Below are positions 23,936-35,620 of a stretch of 64,000 nt of DNA, in pieces. The position numbers and the translations under genes were made by a program. Each line of letters begins with the position of its first letter. Within the stretch, counting starts at the first letter, position 1. A model generated the notes under the pieces. That model saw only the letters and a list, made by a program, of their open reading frames with translations. It had not been told where the DNA came from and ran no database searches. The stretch comes from Proteles cristata cristata (taxonomy: Eukaryota > Chordata > Mammalia > Carnivora > Hyaenidae). Where the stretch lies: positions 799,501 through 863,500 of the forward strand of contig JAESUZ010003283.1 in the NCBI GenBank assembly GCA_017311185.1. The letters run 5' to 3'.

Positions 23936-24309
23936 TGGTCACAGTGGGAAGACTATCTGTATCTACAACACCCCTCTGTGTTGGAGATCTCAGTGGAGCA
24001 ATCCACTGAAGATGGATGACTGCCTAGTGTCTGGTCCTTAGGCTCATAGGACAAAACTTGATTTCTTCCACACATCAAATGAAAATACATCTTGTAGGGT
24101 TAAATACACTTTAATCAAGGACTTAAGGGTCAATGTACAACACCAGAATGTCCAGGTATTGGCTATACCCTCTGACATTTATCACTACTTTGCTAATGAA
24201 TCTGGAATAGTGGAAGTCGATTGCCTAAAACTCTTTCTCCCCAGACAGTACTCAGATGGATACAAGCTGATTTTGACTATGACACTCTAGCTTAGCTTGC
24301 CTGCCTTCT

Positions 24310-24553
24310 TTTTTCTTTTTTTTCCAAAAACTTTTAATGTTTTATTTATTTCTAGGAGAGAGAGAGAGAAAGAGAGAGAGAGACAGCGTGAGCAGGGGAG
24401 GGTCAGAGAGAGAGGGAGCCACAGACTCTGAAACAGGCTCCAGGCTCTGAGCTGTCAGCACAGAGCCCGACGCGAGGCTCGAACCCACAAACCGCGAGAT
24501 CATGACCTAAGCGAAAGTCAGACACTTAACCGACTAAGCCACCCAGGCGCCTC
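24310..24553 (-). mobile_element. young carnivore SINE, 'ctttcgct' subfamily, antisense
   Basis: Reverse complement reads cgcctgggtggcttagtcgg, then 'gactttcgcttaggtcatga', with the tail TAGAAATAAATAAAA (seen as ttttatttatttcta). An exact 16-base target-site duplication agcttgcctgccttct lies at 24294-24309 and 24554-24569. It has 'gctgacagctcagagcc' rather than 'gctgactgccagc', so it looks intermediate between the common feliform form and the other young copies. Confidence 0.97.
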
Positions 24554-24569
24554 AGCTTGCCTGCCTTCT

Positions 24570-25194
24570 AAAAAAATATTCTTTTTTTTTTTATCTCATG
24601 TATTTAATCAGATGATCCCAAGTTGACTGGCCTAGAAGCCACTCTGCTTCCTTCCAATAACTTTAGATTTGTTTTCATATTTATCTTTCAGAGTAAGTCC
24701 AATTTCATTCATTTCTAGATTCTTGGGGGCTCACCCTACCATGGCCACCAAAACTGACAGCAACCAGAGCAATGGGAATATAGAGATAAATGAAATCATA
24801 TATTAAATGAGCGTAGAAACTCCTGACTCTCAAAGAGTAGGAATGATCACTAACGAAAGGTTGTGATCTAATGGGTTGACTCTGTTTTCCCCCAAGGAAT
24901 CTATTTCTCTCAGTCTTTGACTCTCAGCCCTGCCTCAACTACTTTGCTTTTTTATTACAATCAATAGGCTCGGCCCTTACCCATTCTAGACCCGCAGCAC
25001 GTATCAGTTCAAAGGAACCATTTCTGACATGCAATTCTTCTTTTAGAAAAGCAACATTTTGATGGTGATCGCTTACCATCCTGACCTCCTGCTAAGGTAG
25101 TATCTTTGTCGTGTTCCAGCTTTTCTTGAACTCAGACCTCATTACATGGGTTCACAAAATGTGGATTGGAAACAACCTTGTGAAGTTTGTGGCC
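24570..25194. other. unique non-coding DNA
   Basis: No gene or recognised repeat apart from a T-rich run near 24583-24592. Confidence 0.4.
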
Positions 25195-25312
25195 CATTCT
25201 CCAAATGTGCAGATGCAGAACCAAGGCCCTGAAAAGTTAAACAACTTTCTCAATTTTGGACTCAGTTCGTGACAGAGATAGACTATCCAGGTCTCCTAAT
25301 ACCTAGTTGAAT
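25195..25312 (+). mobile_element. MIR fragment
   Basis: 'gcagatgcagaaccaaggcc', 'gaaaagttaaacaactttct' and 'tccaggtctcctaatacc' follow the sense MIR core (agaggaaactgaggcc ... gagaagttaagtgact ... ccaggtctcctgac). Confidence 0.52.
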
Positions 25313-25331
25313 ACCATTTCCATAAAATCTT

Positions 25332-25547
25332 TTTTTTTAATGTTTTATTTATTTCTAGGAGACAGAGAGAGAGAGACAGCGTGAGCAGGGGAGGGTCAGA
25401 GAGAGAGGGAGTCACAGACTGAAACAGGCTCCAGGCTCTCAGCTGGCAGTCAGCACAGAGCCCGACGTGGGGCTCGAACCCACGAACCGCGAGATCATGA
25501 CCTAAGCGAAAGTCGGATGCTTAACCGACTAAGCCACCCAGGTGCCC
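25332..25547 (-). mobile_element. young carnivore SINE, 'ctttcgct' subfamily, antisense
   Basis: Reverse complement has cacctgggtggcttagtcgg, 'gactttcgcttaggtcatga', 'ctgactgccagctgagagcc' and 'cctgtttcagtctgtgactc', lacking the AG dinucleotide. The target-site duplication atttccataaaatctt is exact at 25316-25331 and 25550-25565. Tail TAGAAATAAATAAAA. Confidence 0.97.
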
Positions 25548-25619
25548 CCATTTCCATAAAATCTTATCAATGTTACTTATTTTCTCAGGCCTTGCCAGGG
25601 ATCTGTATAATCAATGTAT

Positions 25620-25669
25620 TTGATTATAATCATAATTAATTATTAATCATAATCATAATCAATTGATTC
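25620..25669. repeat. AT-rich near-palindromic tract
   Basis: Repeated ATAATC/GATTAT units give an imperfect palindrome about 50 bases long. Likely microsatellite-like, with cruciform potential. Confidence 0.75.
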
Positions 25670-25961
25670 AAGTTGGAGTCTTATGACTGATATTGACTTG
25701 ATATGTTACTTCTCTTAGATAACACTTTTGCTTAATGACAAGACTAACTTAGGAAAGATGGTGGGTTATAGGGAAAAGAGTTTGGGACATGTCAGACCCG
25801 TCTGTGTGAAGTACTCTGGCTTACATCACATGTTAAAGAGGGAGCCCAACTCAGATCTCATAAATCAGAACTGACGGAGTTGGCATTGGTCAACCCAAGT
25901 CTTGTTAGGGACTAATGATCAGGCCTGATTTTAAACAAAATGAGCAATTAAATTCTCCTTT

Positions 25962-26149
25962 TGGGGCGCATGGGTGGCTCAGTAGTTTAAGCAACTGACT
26001 TTGGCTCAGGTCATGATCTCATGGTTCATGAGTTTAAGCCCTGCATCAGGCTCTCCGCTGCCAGCTCAGTGCCTCCTTCACATCCTCAGTCCCTTTCTCT
26101 CTGCCTCTCCTCTGTGCATGGTCTCTCTCAAAAATAAACAAACATTTTA
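25962..26149 (+). mobile_element. carnivore SINE
   Basis: Head ggggcgcatgggtggctcag, shortened body 'gctgccagctcagtgcctcc', and tail 'aaaaataaacaaaca'. The duplication aaattctcctt at 25950-25960 and 26151-26161 is exact. It lies opposite in strand to the two SINEs on its left. Confidence 0.95.
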
Positions 26150-26161
26150 AAAATTCTCCTT

Positions 26162-27758
26162 GTAAGGAATGTGTGATGGGAAGTATAGAGAGAACCAGAA
26201 TGAGCAGGGAGAGCTAAAACTGAAGATACGTTATGAGGAAAGTCCATACCGTGCATGAAATGCTGAAACTATGAGGCAACAGACTCTAAGTAAGATGAGG
26301 AAGTAGAAACTATTGGTAAGCAGCAGAGGTAAGTTCGTACATATATATACACATATATGCACAGGAAAGAATGACCTCTTTGATAATGATACAGAGAGAA
26401 GCAAATATGCAGAATCTTAATCATTGCTCACTGGGAGGAGCATGAGTCACAAACACTGGTTCTGAGATCCCTGAGATTGGTTGAGGATATACCTAGGTCC
26501 TGAATTCCACTTCTGACTGAGTCCTGGCCATCAGGCTATATAGCTGAATGGTCCTCATTCAGGAGAATGGGTATCATTCATGGTTATCATTCATGACATA
26601 TGATATCACATCATTCATGAGATTTTCATGAGATGACTCTTTGTTCCCAGATATATCCTTTTAATACGGTGTTATACAAATAACTGAGATAGATTTCTGT
26701 TTATGAAAATAGCCTAACTAAAACTTAGGGAGAGTACATCTCAGTGTTATATTCGAACTGCCCTCACTGGAAATGGTTATTTTATTTATGTAATAGATTA
26801 ATCTTCTGATGAAGTCCAGTGATGCTGAAAGTGGCTTCTGTCCACCCCAGGCCATATCAAGGGGACCAGACTTGAATGGGCTTTATGTTTTGTCTTCTGA
26901 TGCCATACAAAGGTTTCAAATTTTCATGCATTAATAAAAATGTCATTTTAAGTATTTCCTTCCAGGCATGGAGACAAATCATTGTAGAAGATTGCAAAAT
27001 AATTTGAAAGAATCCACATTTTGCAGGTTGATGTTGCTTTTATGTTGTTTTCTTGGTAAAAGGTAACACAGTGAATCAAAAATTCAATGGGAGAAATACT
27101 ATTCATACCAAATGGCAGCCTTGCTGTATTTTCCATCTCAGCAACATATTAGAACTATGGTTATGCAAAATCTTAAGTTCAATCGATCCGTATTTTTACT
27201 TAAAATATATGGATCTATTGTTCTCTAGAGTGAAATTATCCAATAAAAACTATGTTTACTGAGACTTCTTATTGCAACCAACCACAGATCTATTACAGAC
27301 ACTTCCCGTATCCATACCCAGACCCTTCTCCATCCGTGTTCTCAGTGTGCACACCCATGCATCCCTTTCAGAGGCAGAGGATAAACACAGAGGGGAAGAA
27401 GGAGAGTCAGCAATCTAAAATTACAGTCATTATGTTAGCTGCATGCTGATAAAGTTGTAGATTATTGGGTCTTTTTTAAAAATAAACTTTGACCTGCAAC
27501 CAAAGAAAATTCTTGAAATCCAAGTCGCTTTAATTGTTTCTAAAAAAAAAATTCAGAATGACATAAATACTGAATGGCTCCTGGGCAATGTATCATTGCA
27601 GGTTAAATACGCTTTGTCCCGGAGGCTGCAGTTCACAGGGAACCGATAGCAAGAGGATTGAAATTGGTGATCCCAGCGAGTCCAGAGTGGATATTAACAT
27701 ACATCACCTAACTGTCTCCAAATGTGACCCTATTTTCACTCTGTTTCTCTGTCCTCAG
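26162..27758. other. unique non-coding DNA
   Basis: No mobile element recognised. A strong donor-like gcagag|gtaagt at 26323-26334 has no convincing acceptor upstream. Three copies of atcattcatg lie at 26573-26619. Small frames at 26948-27449 show no domain. Confidence 0.45.
26572..26619 (+). repeat. short triplicated motif
   Basis: The motif atcattcatg occurs at 26573-26582, 26586-26595 and 26610-26619. It is local duplication in otherwise unique DNA. Confidence 0.8.
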
Positions 27759-27818
27759 GAAATTGTTACTAGTGAGAGAAGAGGTGGACAAAAGAGAGAA
27801 GTGGTGGGTGTAGTAGAG
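27759..27818 (+). other. candidate 60-base exon, plus strand (weak)
   Basis: Preceded by an excellent pyrimidine tract and acceptor (ctgtttctctgtcctcag|g) and followed by gtagag|gtagga. One frame is open (EIVTSERRGGQKREVVGV...), belonging to an 82-codon frame at 27588-27836. The protein is not recognised. Pseudo-exons of this quality occur by chance. Confidence 0.17.
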
Positions 27819-27836
27819 GTAGGAAGGGCACATTAA

Positions 27837-29225
27837 TAAGACTGAAAAACTAGAACATTCTCCTGATCTATTCTTTGCATTCTCTCACTTTTTTAAGAAC
27901 AAGGAAGAAGAAGCGGCACCTCCTTTCTTAGCCTAAAGGGTGCATAAGGAACACTGTCCTCTAGGAATGCTGGGACATTTCCATTTTTCCTCTCTAGTAT
28001 TTCTGATATTTTGTTGCTAGGGAGGGGGGTGGGAGTAGGAAGGAACGTCTATGTGAGTTTTTTAAAAGTTTACGAAATCAGCACTTACCAATTATTGCCA
28101 AATTTAGCTCCTCGAAAACTAAGAGAAAAGAAAAAATATCAGCATATGTATCAAAGAGAAGACTAGATAGAGAACACTCTAATCCTTTAGGAGCCAAACG
28201 AAATCTATATTTTCGTACTATTAAGTACAGTATAAAAAGGCCAAAGTCATGGGCATTTGCCCCAGAGGGGCCAGTTAGCCGGACTCAAATTCAAGGCCAC
28301 AGAATATATATCTAACTTTGCTGCTGGCAGTTAATTATATCAATGACCATCAGGAGAAATAGAAAAGTGTCTTCTCAGTGCCTATTTTAACATCGCCTAA
28401 CACTTTCGGCTTGGTTGTTATAATTGTCAAAAAAAATTGGAAGCAATTTTAAAATCATATCAATTTTAAATGTAGACTTCTGTCCATGAGCCGCTATATA
28501 AACACGATATTTCTAAAATGCAGCAAGGCCTCCTCTCTTTTGTAGATAGAATTTTCATATTTTATTTATCCAAAGCTAAGACCAAATAATCTACTTTTGC
28601 CTCATAGTTCCAACTGTGGTTTTTCTCATTGTAGTATTTTCCATTACTAAAAAAAATGCTTATAAATATCATCTTAATCATGAGAGTTAAAAGCAGCATA
28701 GCAATTGCTTCTGCTTCTCTTTTCTAAATTATATCATTGCTAAATATAAGTTATTAACTCCCTTGTCTAAAAACTTTATCTTTAGAACCAGGAAGAAATA
28801 CCTAAGACTTACTTTACCTTCAGCTGGTATAATTTTCATTATTTTGCATATAATAAAATATGAAATGATTTTGCAGTGTTATAGGAAAACTAGAGCTTCG
28901 GGATTAAGCAAAATTATCATTAAAATATTATAAGAAGACATGCAATGCTGTTCATAGGAAAATGTTAAATATAAATTTCAAAAATACATACTCAAAACGG
29001 AAAACCAAGCTTTGTATGCTGCGAAGGTGATGGGTGGCGATACCAACTGTTGAATCAACTGAATAAGGACAAACATGACACAGTACTGCAATGTGTTAAA
29101 ACATAGCTTTCTGTTTCATCTGTAACTATTTTTGTACACATTTAAGAACAGTTTGTTAATTACTAGTGGAATTTTAGTTCCACTAAAATTAGTGGAACTG
29201 TCTTCACTGTTGAAAGTTTTGAGAA
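27837..29225. other. unique non-coding DNA
   Basis: AT-rich, with a G-rich patch near 28020-28047. No recognised repeat or gene. Confidence 0.45.
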
Positions 29226-29382
29226 AAAAGTATCTCCTCCCTTCCTTCTTTCCTTCCCTCCCTCCCTTCCTTCCTTCCTTCCTCCTTCTTTCCCTCCTGT
29301 CTTCCTTTACCTTCCTTTACTCTTTCCTTCCTTACCCCCCTTCTTTTTCTCCTTTCCTCCTTCGCTCTTTTCTACCTCCCTT
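29226..29382 (+). repeat. polypyrimidine (CTTC)n tract
   Basis: About 150 bases, almost wholly C and T on the plus strand and dominated by TTCC units. The 86-codon frame at 29132-29392 is a by-product. Mirror-repeat pyrimidine tracts can form triplex DNA. Confidence 0.93.
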
Positions 29383-29544
29383 AATTATTTAAATAGGATC
29401 AAATCTCATGTCATGCCTGCAGACTAAAGTAGGAAATCGTGGAAGACTGAGAAGAGCCCCTGCAAGTTGACAGAGCCTTGTTGACTTTCCGAGAAGTCAG
29501 CTAGAAGAGCCAGGGGAATTGGAGTTTCCATAAGATTCGAGTGA

Positions 29545-29758
29545 GAAAATAATAACTAACATTTATTGAGGATTTACTATGTGCCTTTACTGCTCTAAGC
29601 CCTTTCCATCGGAGGATCCTATCTAATCTTCATGAAGTTTTGCTTTATATAATAGAGGAAATTGAGGCTCAGGAAAAGCATATTAACTTATTCAGACATT
29701 TAGACAGATAATAGTTAGTATAAAGTCAGGATTCATTTTCTATACTGTTTGCTTTTTA
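29545..29758 (+). mobile_element. MIR SINE
   Basis: 'taactaacatttattgagga', 'ttactatgtgcctttactgc', 'taagccctttccatc' and 'gaggaaattgaggctcagga' match the sense MIR consensus in order. Confidence 0.9.
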
Positions 29759-31149
29759 AGCAGCTTTGGGCACAAAGCTCTGAATCATTCTTACCTAAGC
29801 ATGTCCAGGTTGAGAGCTCTGGAGATAGGGTACATACAACCTAGATAAATGGCTTTTACCCTTGTTCCCTGAAAAGTTATTTTAAGCAAAGACAAACACA
29901 GTCAATACGACCGACTGTAGACGACTACGTGCTCGTAAGCAGATGTGTAATGTGATAAGAGCACATCCAGATATGGATAAATGTGGTAAGACCCAGTATG
30001 GAAGGGTCATTATGGAACCAGTATGGAATCATTGGTCTGATTTGCCTCCTTTGGATTCATGGATCTTGATAATGGCTGTCAGTTGAGGTCTAGCCACTTT
30101 GTACATCTATCTCAAACAATACCTAAACGGGCTTTTGACCTCCTTAGTCGTGAAGGACTAAAGTTACACTATGAAACAGATTATAAAGCTTACCAAACTT
30201 TTCCTGTGGCTGAATGTCTAAGACTATGCCTGAGTTTATTTTTAACGTTCAGAAGCATGAAATGTAAGTTTGTTGGTGACAGTATTAGAGTGGTAATAAG
30301 GAGAGAGATGTGTGAAAGAAAAAAAAAGTAGAAATATGGCAAGGTGAAGGAAATATGGGAGTCCATAGCAATCCCATTGCTTGTATATTCATAGCACTTC
30401 TGTCCTCCCCATGGAAGCGAGAAATAGTGTCAGAATAATTCATTAAGCTCTATTTCATTATTAACATTACTTAAGACATTAGAAAAACTAGAAATATTAT
30501 TTTTAAAATTTAAACAATTACGCCAAAGGGTTAATCAACACCCCATATGAAAGGAACAATGATGTTTAGCCAAATAGTTTTGAAAAAGCAGACAACAAAA
30601 AAATAGCTTCAATAATTCATATTAATTCAGGTCCTGTGGTTAATGAGGCAAATGGAGTGCTCTCAGAGGGGAGAAAAGCACATAGCAGCAGCATCAAGAA
30701 TCTTTAAACCACTGCTGGCAAAGGATACTGTAAGTCCAAAATACCCCCTTACCACCTACTATTCATACTTTACGCTCGGGGAAAACTTAATATCATTCTA
30801 ATTTTGCAGATGATAGCTAAAAGAGTGGCTGTACAATTATAACACAAACAAGCAACTGCTTACATCCTTCTTTGTTGTTATGGTTCTTAGTCTTCATGAT
30901 CCCATCCAGTTTGTCTGAAATGTTCACGATATGAAGTCCAGACTCATTTGATCAGGCACAGAAATAGTGAGACTGCGATCAGCTGTATGTAGCCCAACAA
31001 TTAAACTGACATCAGGGTAAAGGTATGTTAAAGTTGATAACAAAATCACGGAGTGGCTTACCAAGTAGAATGATGAATAGTCTGAAGTGTTTAGAAAGAT
31101 GATTGATTCATCAGTGATCAATCTGATAAAGTATAAATGCATGTCATTT
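29759..31149. other. unique non-coding DNA
   Basis: No recognised repeat. CpGs cluster at 29905-29935 ('tacgaccgactgtagacgac'). The 90-codon plus frame at 30059-30331 and the 72-codon minus frame at 30924-31142 have no domain resemblance. Confidence 0.45.
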
Positions 31150-31690
31150 CACCAACATTCATTAGGCGATGACCATGCGGTATGTGTTAAGTAGTGTGCC
31201 AGCCACTAGGGATAGAAAAAAAGAATAAGATTTCCCCTCTGAGTTCTCAAATTCTCTTGAGGCTGGCAGAGATCATCACTTTCCACTTTGATTTAATGTA
31301 ATAGTGCAACCTGCACTAGTAACGCTGTATTCTGTTAAAAGTGGAAGAAACAGAGGAGGGGAATTTAGCTTCATGAGGGACCCCTTTTTGAGCTGAGCTT
31401 TAATGAATGAATGGGAAAGAATGTGGAACTGCATTCATGCATTTGCCAGTTATGTGTGAGCATCCATTAAATGCCTAGTACTTTGTGCTGTTTTAAGAAT
31501 ATAATCAGGCATGATGCCTGCCTGCAGGCTGCTTACAGTCTGGTAAGGGTTGAAACTCCAAATATGTAAAGATCTCCCTCTCCCCCCCGATATACATACA
31601 CACACACAAATAAAAAGCATGCTGAATTCAAAGGAAGGTAAATAATATGATGTGGCTGTAGTACAGAGGGCACGGAGAGCTGTGAATATC
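31150..31690 (-). mobile_element. L2 LINE fragments, antisense (probably two pieces)
   Basis: 'tgtgccagccactagggata' and 'ttgagctgagctttaatgaatga' parallel antisense L2. At about 31441 a second copy of the same end-region begins: 'attaaatgcctagtactttg', then 'ctgcttacagtctggtaagg'. Both are diverged. Confidence 0.5.
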
Positions 31691-32370
31691 TAATCCTTTC
31701 CACTGGTCTCCTTTCTTGTTGTTCACTCCCCTACTCCTTGTTTCCTGATGCTTTATTGTGTTTGCTCATTATTTTAGATCCAATCAATGCAACAGCATCC
31801 TAACAGGCCTCTCTACCTCCAATCCCACTAACTTCCAAATAATGCCATAAAATCCTTATGCCAAAAGCCCTCACTTTTGTTACAGGATAAGCACCATAAG
31901 TCACTCAAAGCCTGTCATAAACTTGCCCAACTCACTTGGCCAGTCCCCCTCCCCTGCCTTTTGGTGCAACTAATGTTTTCTTCCAAACGCAATTGCACAA
32001 TGGTATCATCTTCTCAAATCTCCATGCTTTTGTACACTCAGCTCTTTATATCTGGAATATCTTTACTTCTTTCTACATCGGGGACAGCTTCCTTATCTTG
32101 AAAGATCTCTCCTTTAGGAAGCCTTTTTTTTTTTTTTTTAATTCTCCCAGCCTACATAAATGCTCCTTTTGTGGACTCCCATAAATCCATGTGGTTACGT
32201 TTACAATAGGAAAGGGACACACCAGGCCATATCATCTTCACGATTCTATCGTCTGTGTCCTTCTTTGCACCTGGAACCCCTGGAAACAAAGGGCCATATT
32301 TTGGGTTTCATCAACATCTTGCACCATGTCTGAAATAGCAAATGTTTAAAACGTATTTGTTTAATTAATG
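31691..32370 (+). mobile_element. L2 LINE 3' region
   Basis: Sense L2 order is kept over about 680 bases: 'ctggtctcctttcttgttgt', 'aggataagcaccataagtca', 'tgcttttgtacactcagctc', 'tatatctggaatatctttac', 'cctttaggaagcctttt', and a 3' end 'caaatgtttaaaacgtattt'. Two overlapping frames at 31877-32184 are chance frames in this repeat. Confidence 0.72.
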
Positions 32371-32449
32371 AGTAAATTAATTGTTGATCTGAATATTTGA
32401 TTAAAACATTTCTGATGACATTCTCTAGTGGTAGCTTCTATAGCATTGG

Positions 32450-32685
32450 TCAATAAAGAAAATGTGGCCTTCTTTCTTAAAGGGTCAGATAGTAACTATT
32501 TTAAGCTTGGCCTCTGTTGCAACTATTTCATTTTGCTCTGGTGGCCCAAAAGCAGCCAAAGGCAGTATGTAAATGAACAGATATGATAGTGTTGCAATAA
32601 AATTTTATTAACACAACCAAGTAGCCAGGATGTAGTTGCTTTAATGACCTCAGCTCTACACCATAGATCATAGGCTCCCATCCCA
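32450..32685. mobile_element. hAT-type DNA transposon remnant
   Basis: 'gggtcagatagtaactattt', 'ctctgttgcaactatttcat', 'aagcagccaaaggcagtatg', 'tgttgcaataaaattttatt' follow a common mammalian hAT/MER element (ccagatagtaaatatttta ... ccaataaaactttattt). Exact subfamily not named. Confidence 0.68.
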
Positions 32686-33399
32686 CGGATTAGATCTGTT
32701 TTTAAAATACATTGTTGTTGAGCGATAGCTCTTCATGGTGTCCCTTATTCCTGCACATCACACAAACAGAGTCGCTGGCTACCTTTGTTGTCTCAAGCTA
32801 TCTTTACAAGGACACTTGTAGGGTGAACAGACTTGGAAGATAGAGATAGCGTTTCCTTCTGGAATGAAGGGCAGACAAGTGCCAAAGCTCAGTGTTTCTC
32901 TCCTGTAACACAACCACTGTGTGTGTAGGTTTCTCATGACCCTCTTCATGTCACCCTGTGGGAATTGGGCTCCAGGAACCTGGATACTTGCTGCTTCTGG
33001 CTATTGCTATCACCATAGATAATCATGTTCTTTGTCTCTCTTGCATTCTGCAAGCGTCCATGGATTTACAGCAGGGTAAAGTGTAGTAGGATTAAGTGTC
33101 AGACGCCTCATCCCTCTTTCCTAAACAGAGACAGTTTTTCCTAAACCATACTTTAAATACTTAGAGCAAATCATTTAAATTTGAGAGATTTTACTTTTAA
33201 TAGTCTCTTGAAAAAAATAAAAATAGTTCCTAATATTGGACCTTTGTTTCCACATGACAACAAATGGCAAGAACTGAGTGGCAGCTGTCCCTATGGTCCC
33301 CACACCTTAGGCTGTTTTGTGACCCAGTTTGCTTCACTGATTTATATTTCTTGACAGGTTCCTGTGGGCCTTTGAGTTGGTGACCCCTGCTCAAGGCAA
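32686..33399. other. unique non-coding DNA
   Basis: No clear repeat. The 106-codon minus frame at 33230-33550 has no domain resemblance and runs into L2-like DNA. Confidence 0.42.
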
Positions 33400-34230
33400 T
33401 AAGGCACCACCAAATGTATTTATTTATGCAGGGAATGAGGTTAGTTCCGGGTTTTAGAAAGATAACTCTATTGCCAATGTATAGATGAATTATAGTAAGG
33501 GAAATCCACAATGAAATATTGAGAGATAAGGCAATATTCCAGAGAAACAAATGAAGAAGGCCTGTGCTAATATAATGACAAGTGTCATGGATAAAAAGGA
33601 AAATGATTCTATGGAATTGTCAGAAAGTGGTAATATATCGGTATATCTTATGTGGGAAAGATGGACATTGTGAATTGTGCTTCAGTGACTCCTTGGATAG
33701 TGACGTCCTTGCTTGAAAGTGAAATCCAGAGAAATGTGATATAGCTTTGATGGAGAAGGGCATCCAAAAAGGCCAAACTTAAGTGTCTAAAAAAGACTCA
33801 GTTAATGATGTTAGTAGGCAATTGACTGTATAGATCAGGAGTAGGTTAGACCTCATGGTCTGACCTCATAGAGTGTGCAAAACCTGAGAAAATAAATATA
33901 AAACTTTGTATGCTTATTGTTTAATTGTCTTTTTTCTTTTTATTCCTGGGAAATGTGTTGAAACCTTTCTTTAGACCCTTAAAGGGACCTATGGTAACTC
34001 TCTAGAAAAAAAAGGTGACAGGAGTTAAGCATTTGGACTGATCCAGGAAATGCTTGAGGTTGTCCTCTGGAATGTGTGTATGGTAAGAAGATAAGGAGGC
34101 TAAGGAAAAGTAATTGGAAAAATATATACAAAATAGTTTATGAAGACAGAAAGAGGAAAATTCCAAGAAAGAACACCAAGGTTTCAGAGAAGTCCATTAA
34201 ATTTGGTAACTGGTAACCTAGAGCAGGCAT
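33400..34230 (-). mobile_element. L2-like LINE, antisense, diverged
   Basis: 'agaaagataactctattgcc', 'atgttagtaggcaattgact', 'gtatagatcaggagtaggtt' and 'caccaaggtttcagagaag' parallel the 5' part of the antisense L2 region (gatcactctggctgctg ... gtaggcagttggatata). Similarity is patchy. Confidence 0.45.
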
Positions 34231-34277
34231 GGAAGCCAGGGTTCAGAGGATTAAAAAAAAAAAAAAAAAGAGGAAGA

Positions 34278-34429
34278 GGGGTGCTTCGGTGGCTCAGTCA
34301 GTGGGTGTCCCACTCTTAATTTCAGCTTGGGTCATGGTCTCGTGGTTTGTGGAATCAAGCCCTGTGTTGGGCTGACAGCTTAGAGCCTACTTGGGATGCT
34401 CCCTTTCTCTCTCTCTCCCTCTCTCTTTC

Positions 34430-34479
<50 letters not shown>

Positions 34480-34562
34480 TTTGCCCCACCTTTGCTTACG
34501 TTCTTGATGAATCTTTCTCTTTCTCTGTCTTGCTCTTACTCTAAGTAGATAAATAAACATGA
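34278..34562 (+). mobile_element. carnivore SINE with internal microsatellite
   Basis: Head ggggtgcttcggtggctcag and a degenerate B box. The pyrimidine tract has expanded into (GT)23 and is followed by a second pyrimidine stretch and 'agataaataaac'. The flanks aaaaagaggaaga (34265-34277) and aaaaagagggaga (34562-34574) differ at one base. Confidence 0.92.
34433..34478 (+). repeat. (GT)23 microsatellite
   Basis: Forty-six bases of uninterrupted GT inside a SINE. Long pure dinucleotide runs are usually length-polymorphic. Confidence 0.97.
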
Positions 34563-34608
34563 AAAAGAGGGAGATTAGAAAGTACAGACAGCATAAAGGA
34601 GCTATTAT

Positions 34609-34713
34609 TTTAAGATTTTATTTTTAAGTAGTATCTACACCTAAATTGGGACTCAAACTTACAACCCTAAGATCAAGAGTCACTGCTCTACTGACTGATC
34701 CAGCCACATACCC
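34609..34713 (-). mobile_element. short carnivore SINE, head only, antisense
   Basis: 'taagattttatttttaagta', 'gggactcaaacttacaaccc', 'aagatcaagagtcactgctc' is the reverse complement of the short, old carnivore SINE type (tRNA head, then a short tail). It lies about 45 bases from the sense SINE on its left. Confidence 0.85.
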
Positions 34714-35417
34714 TATGAATAAGCTATTTTTATAGGTTATCTAAAAATTAGAAAAAAATATTGGATTTTAAGCAGGTTTGTGAGATTATTCAGGAGGATG
34801 AGAGATTTGAATATGCTTGTAATTAAAAAGGAGACACCAGAGGAAGAAGGTAATTGAAGATGTTATAACACAGGCGAAAAAGAGCAGTGTGTCAGTACTG
34901 TTAGCATCAAATTCCCTGACCTATTAAGGAAATTCTGCCATTTTTGCTTCTCTTTACCCCAAGCTCCACATTCTCATCCCAACCCTAGCCTTATCAGCTA
35001 ATGGGAAAATTGGTGGGGAGAGACCCAGTTCAGAGACTTAGAGACTTGCATCAAAAAGGGTAGAAATTCATCGGATAGAACATAGAATAAGTTTGAAAGA
35101 AAGAGAAAAGAAGAAAAGGGAAAAGGCCCTCACCATTGATAATTTATGATGGGGAATTGGATGTTTGGAGGTAGAGGAAAAGAGGTGGTAAAACAGCAGA
35201 AGAGAAGCTGGTAGAGTGAGGGCAATAGTGGAAAATGGATTTTAAGACATGGAATTGTGAATTTTAACCAAGATTTCTTTTCGTAGGTTTGGAGTCCTGA
35301 TTGTAAACATCTGGATTTCTTTTCACTGGCATCGTTTGCAAGACTGTATTTCTCTGAATGTAATACAATATTTTGACTGGACCTCTTGGAGCTACAGCTC
35401 TGAGTAGGACCTGAAAT
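34714..35417. other. non-coding DNA, possibly more diverged L2
   Basis: Purine-rich antisense-L2-like texture, but no diagnostic motif I would defend. No gene seen. Confidence 0.35.
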
Positions 35418-35428
35418 TTCTCTTCCAG

Positions 35429-35609
35429 GGGCCCCTGGGTGGCTCAGTCTGTTAAACGTCCAACTCTTGATCTCAGCTCAGGTCACTGTCTTAGAGTTCA
35501 TGGGTTTAAACCCTGCATTGGGCTCTGCGCTGACAGAGCAGAGCCTGCTTGGAATTCTCTCTCTCTCTCTCTCTCTCAAAATGAATAAACTTAAAAAAAA
35601 AAATTTACC
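35429..35609 (+). mobile_element. carnivore SINE, short body
   Basis: Head ggcccctgggtggctcagtc, 'caactcttgatctcagctca', body 'gctgacagagcagagcctgc', a CT tract and 'caaaatgaataaac'. The duplication ttctcttccag is exact at 35418-35428 and 35610-35620. Confidence 0.95.
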
Positions 35610-35620
35610 TTCTCTTCCAG

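Noticed and set aside
25332..26149. CRISPR-like array from repeated similar units at 24.3-26.2 kb
   Set aside because: The repeats are 200-base SINEs with individual target-site duplications and mixed strands, in a mammalian context.
26323..26334. Donor site gag|gtaagt as an exon end
   Set aside because: The donor is near-perfect, but the upstream sequence has no acceptor with a pyrimidine tract outside the SINE, so there is no exon to define.
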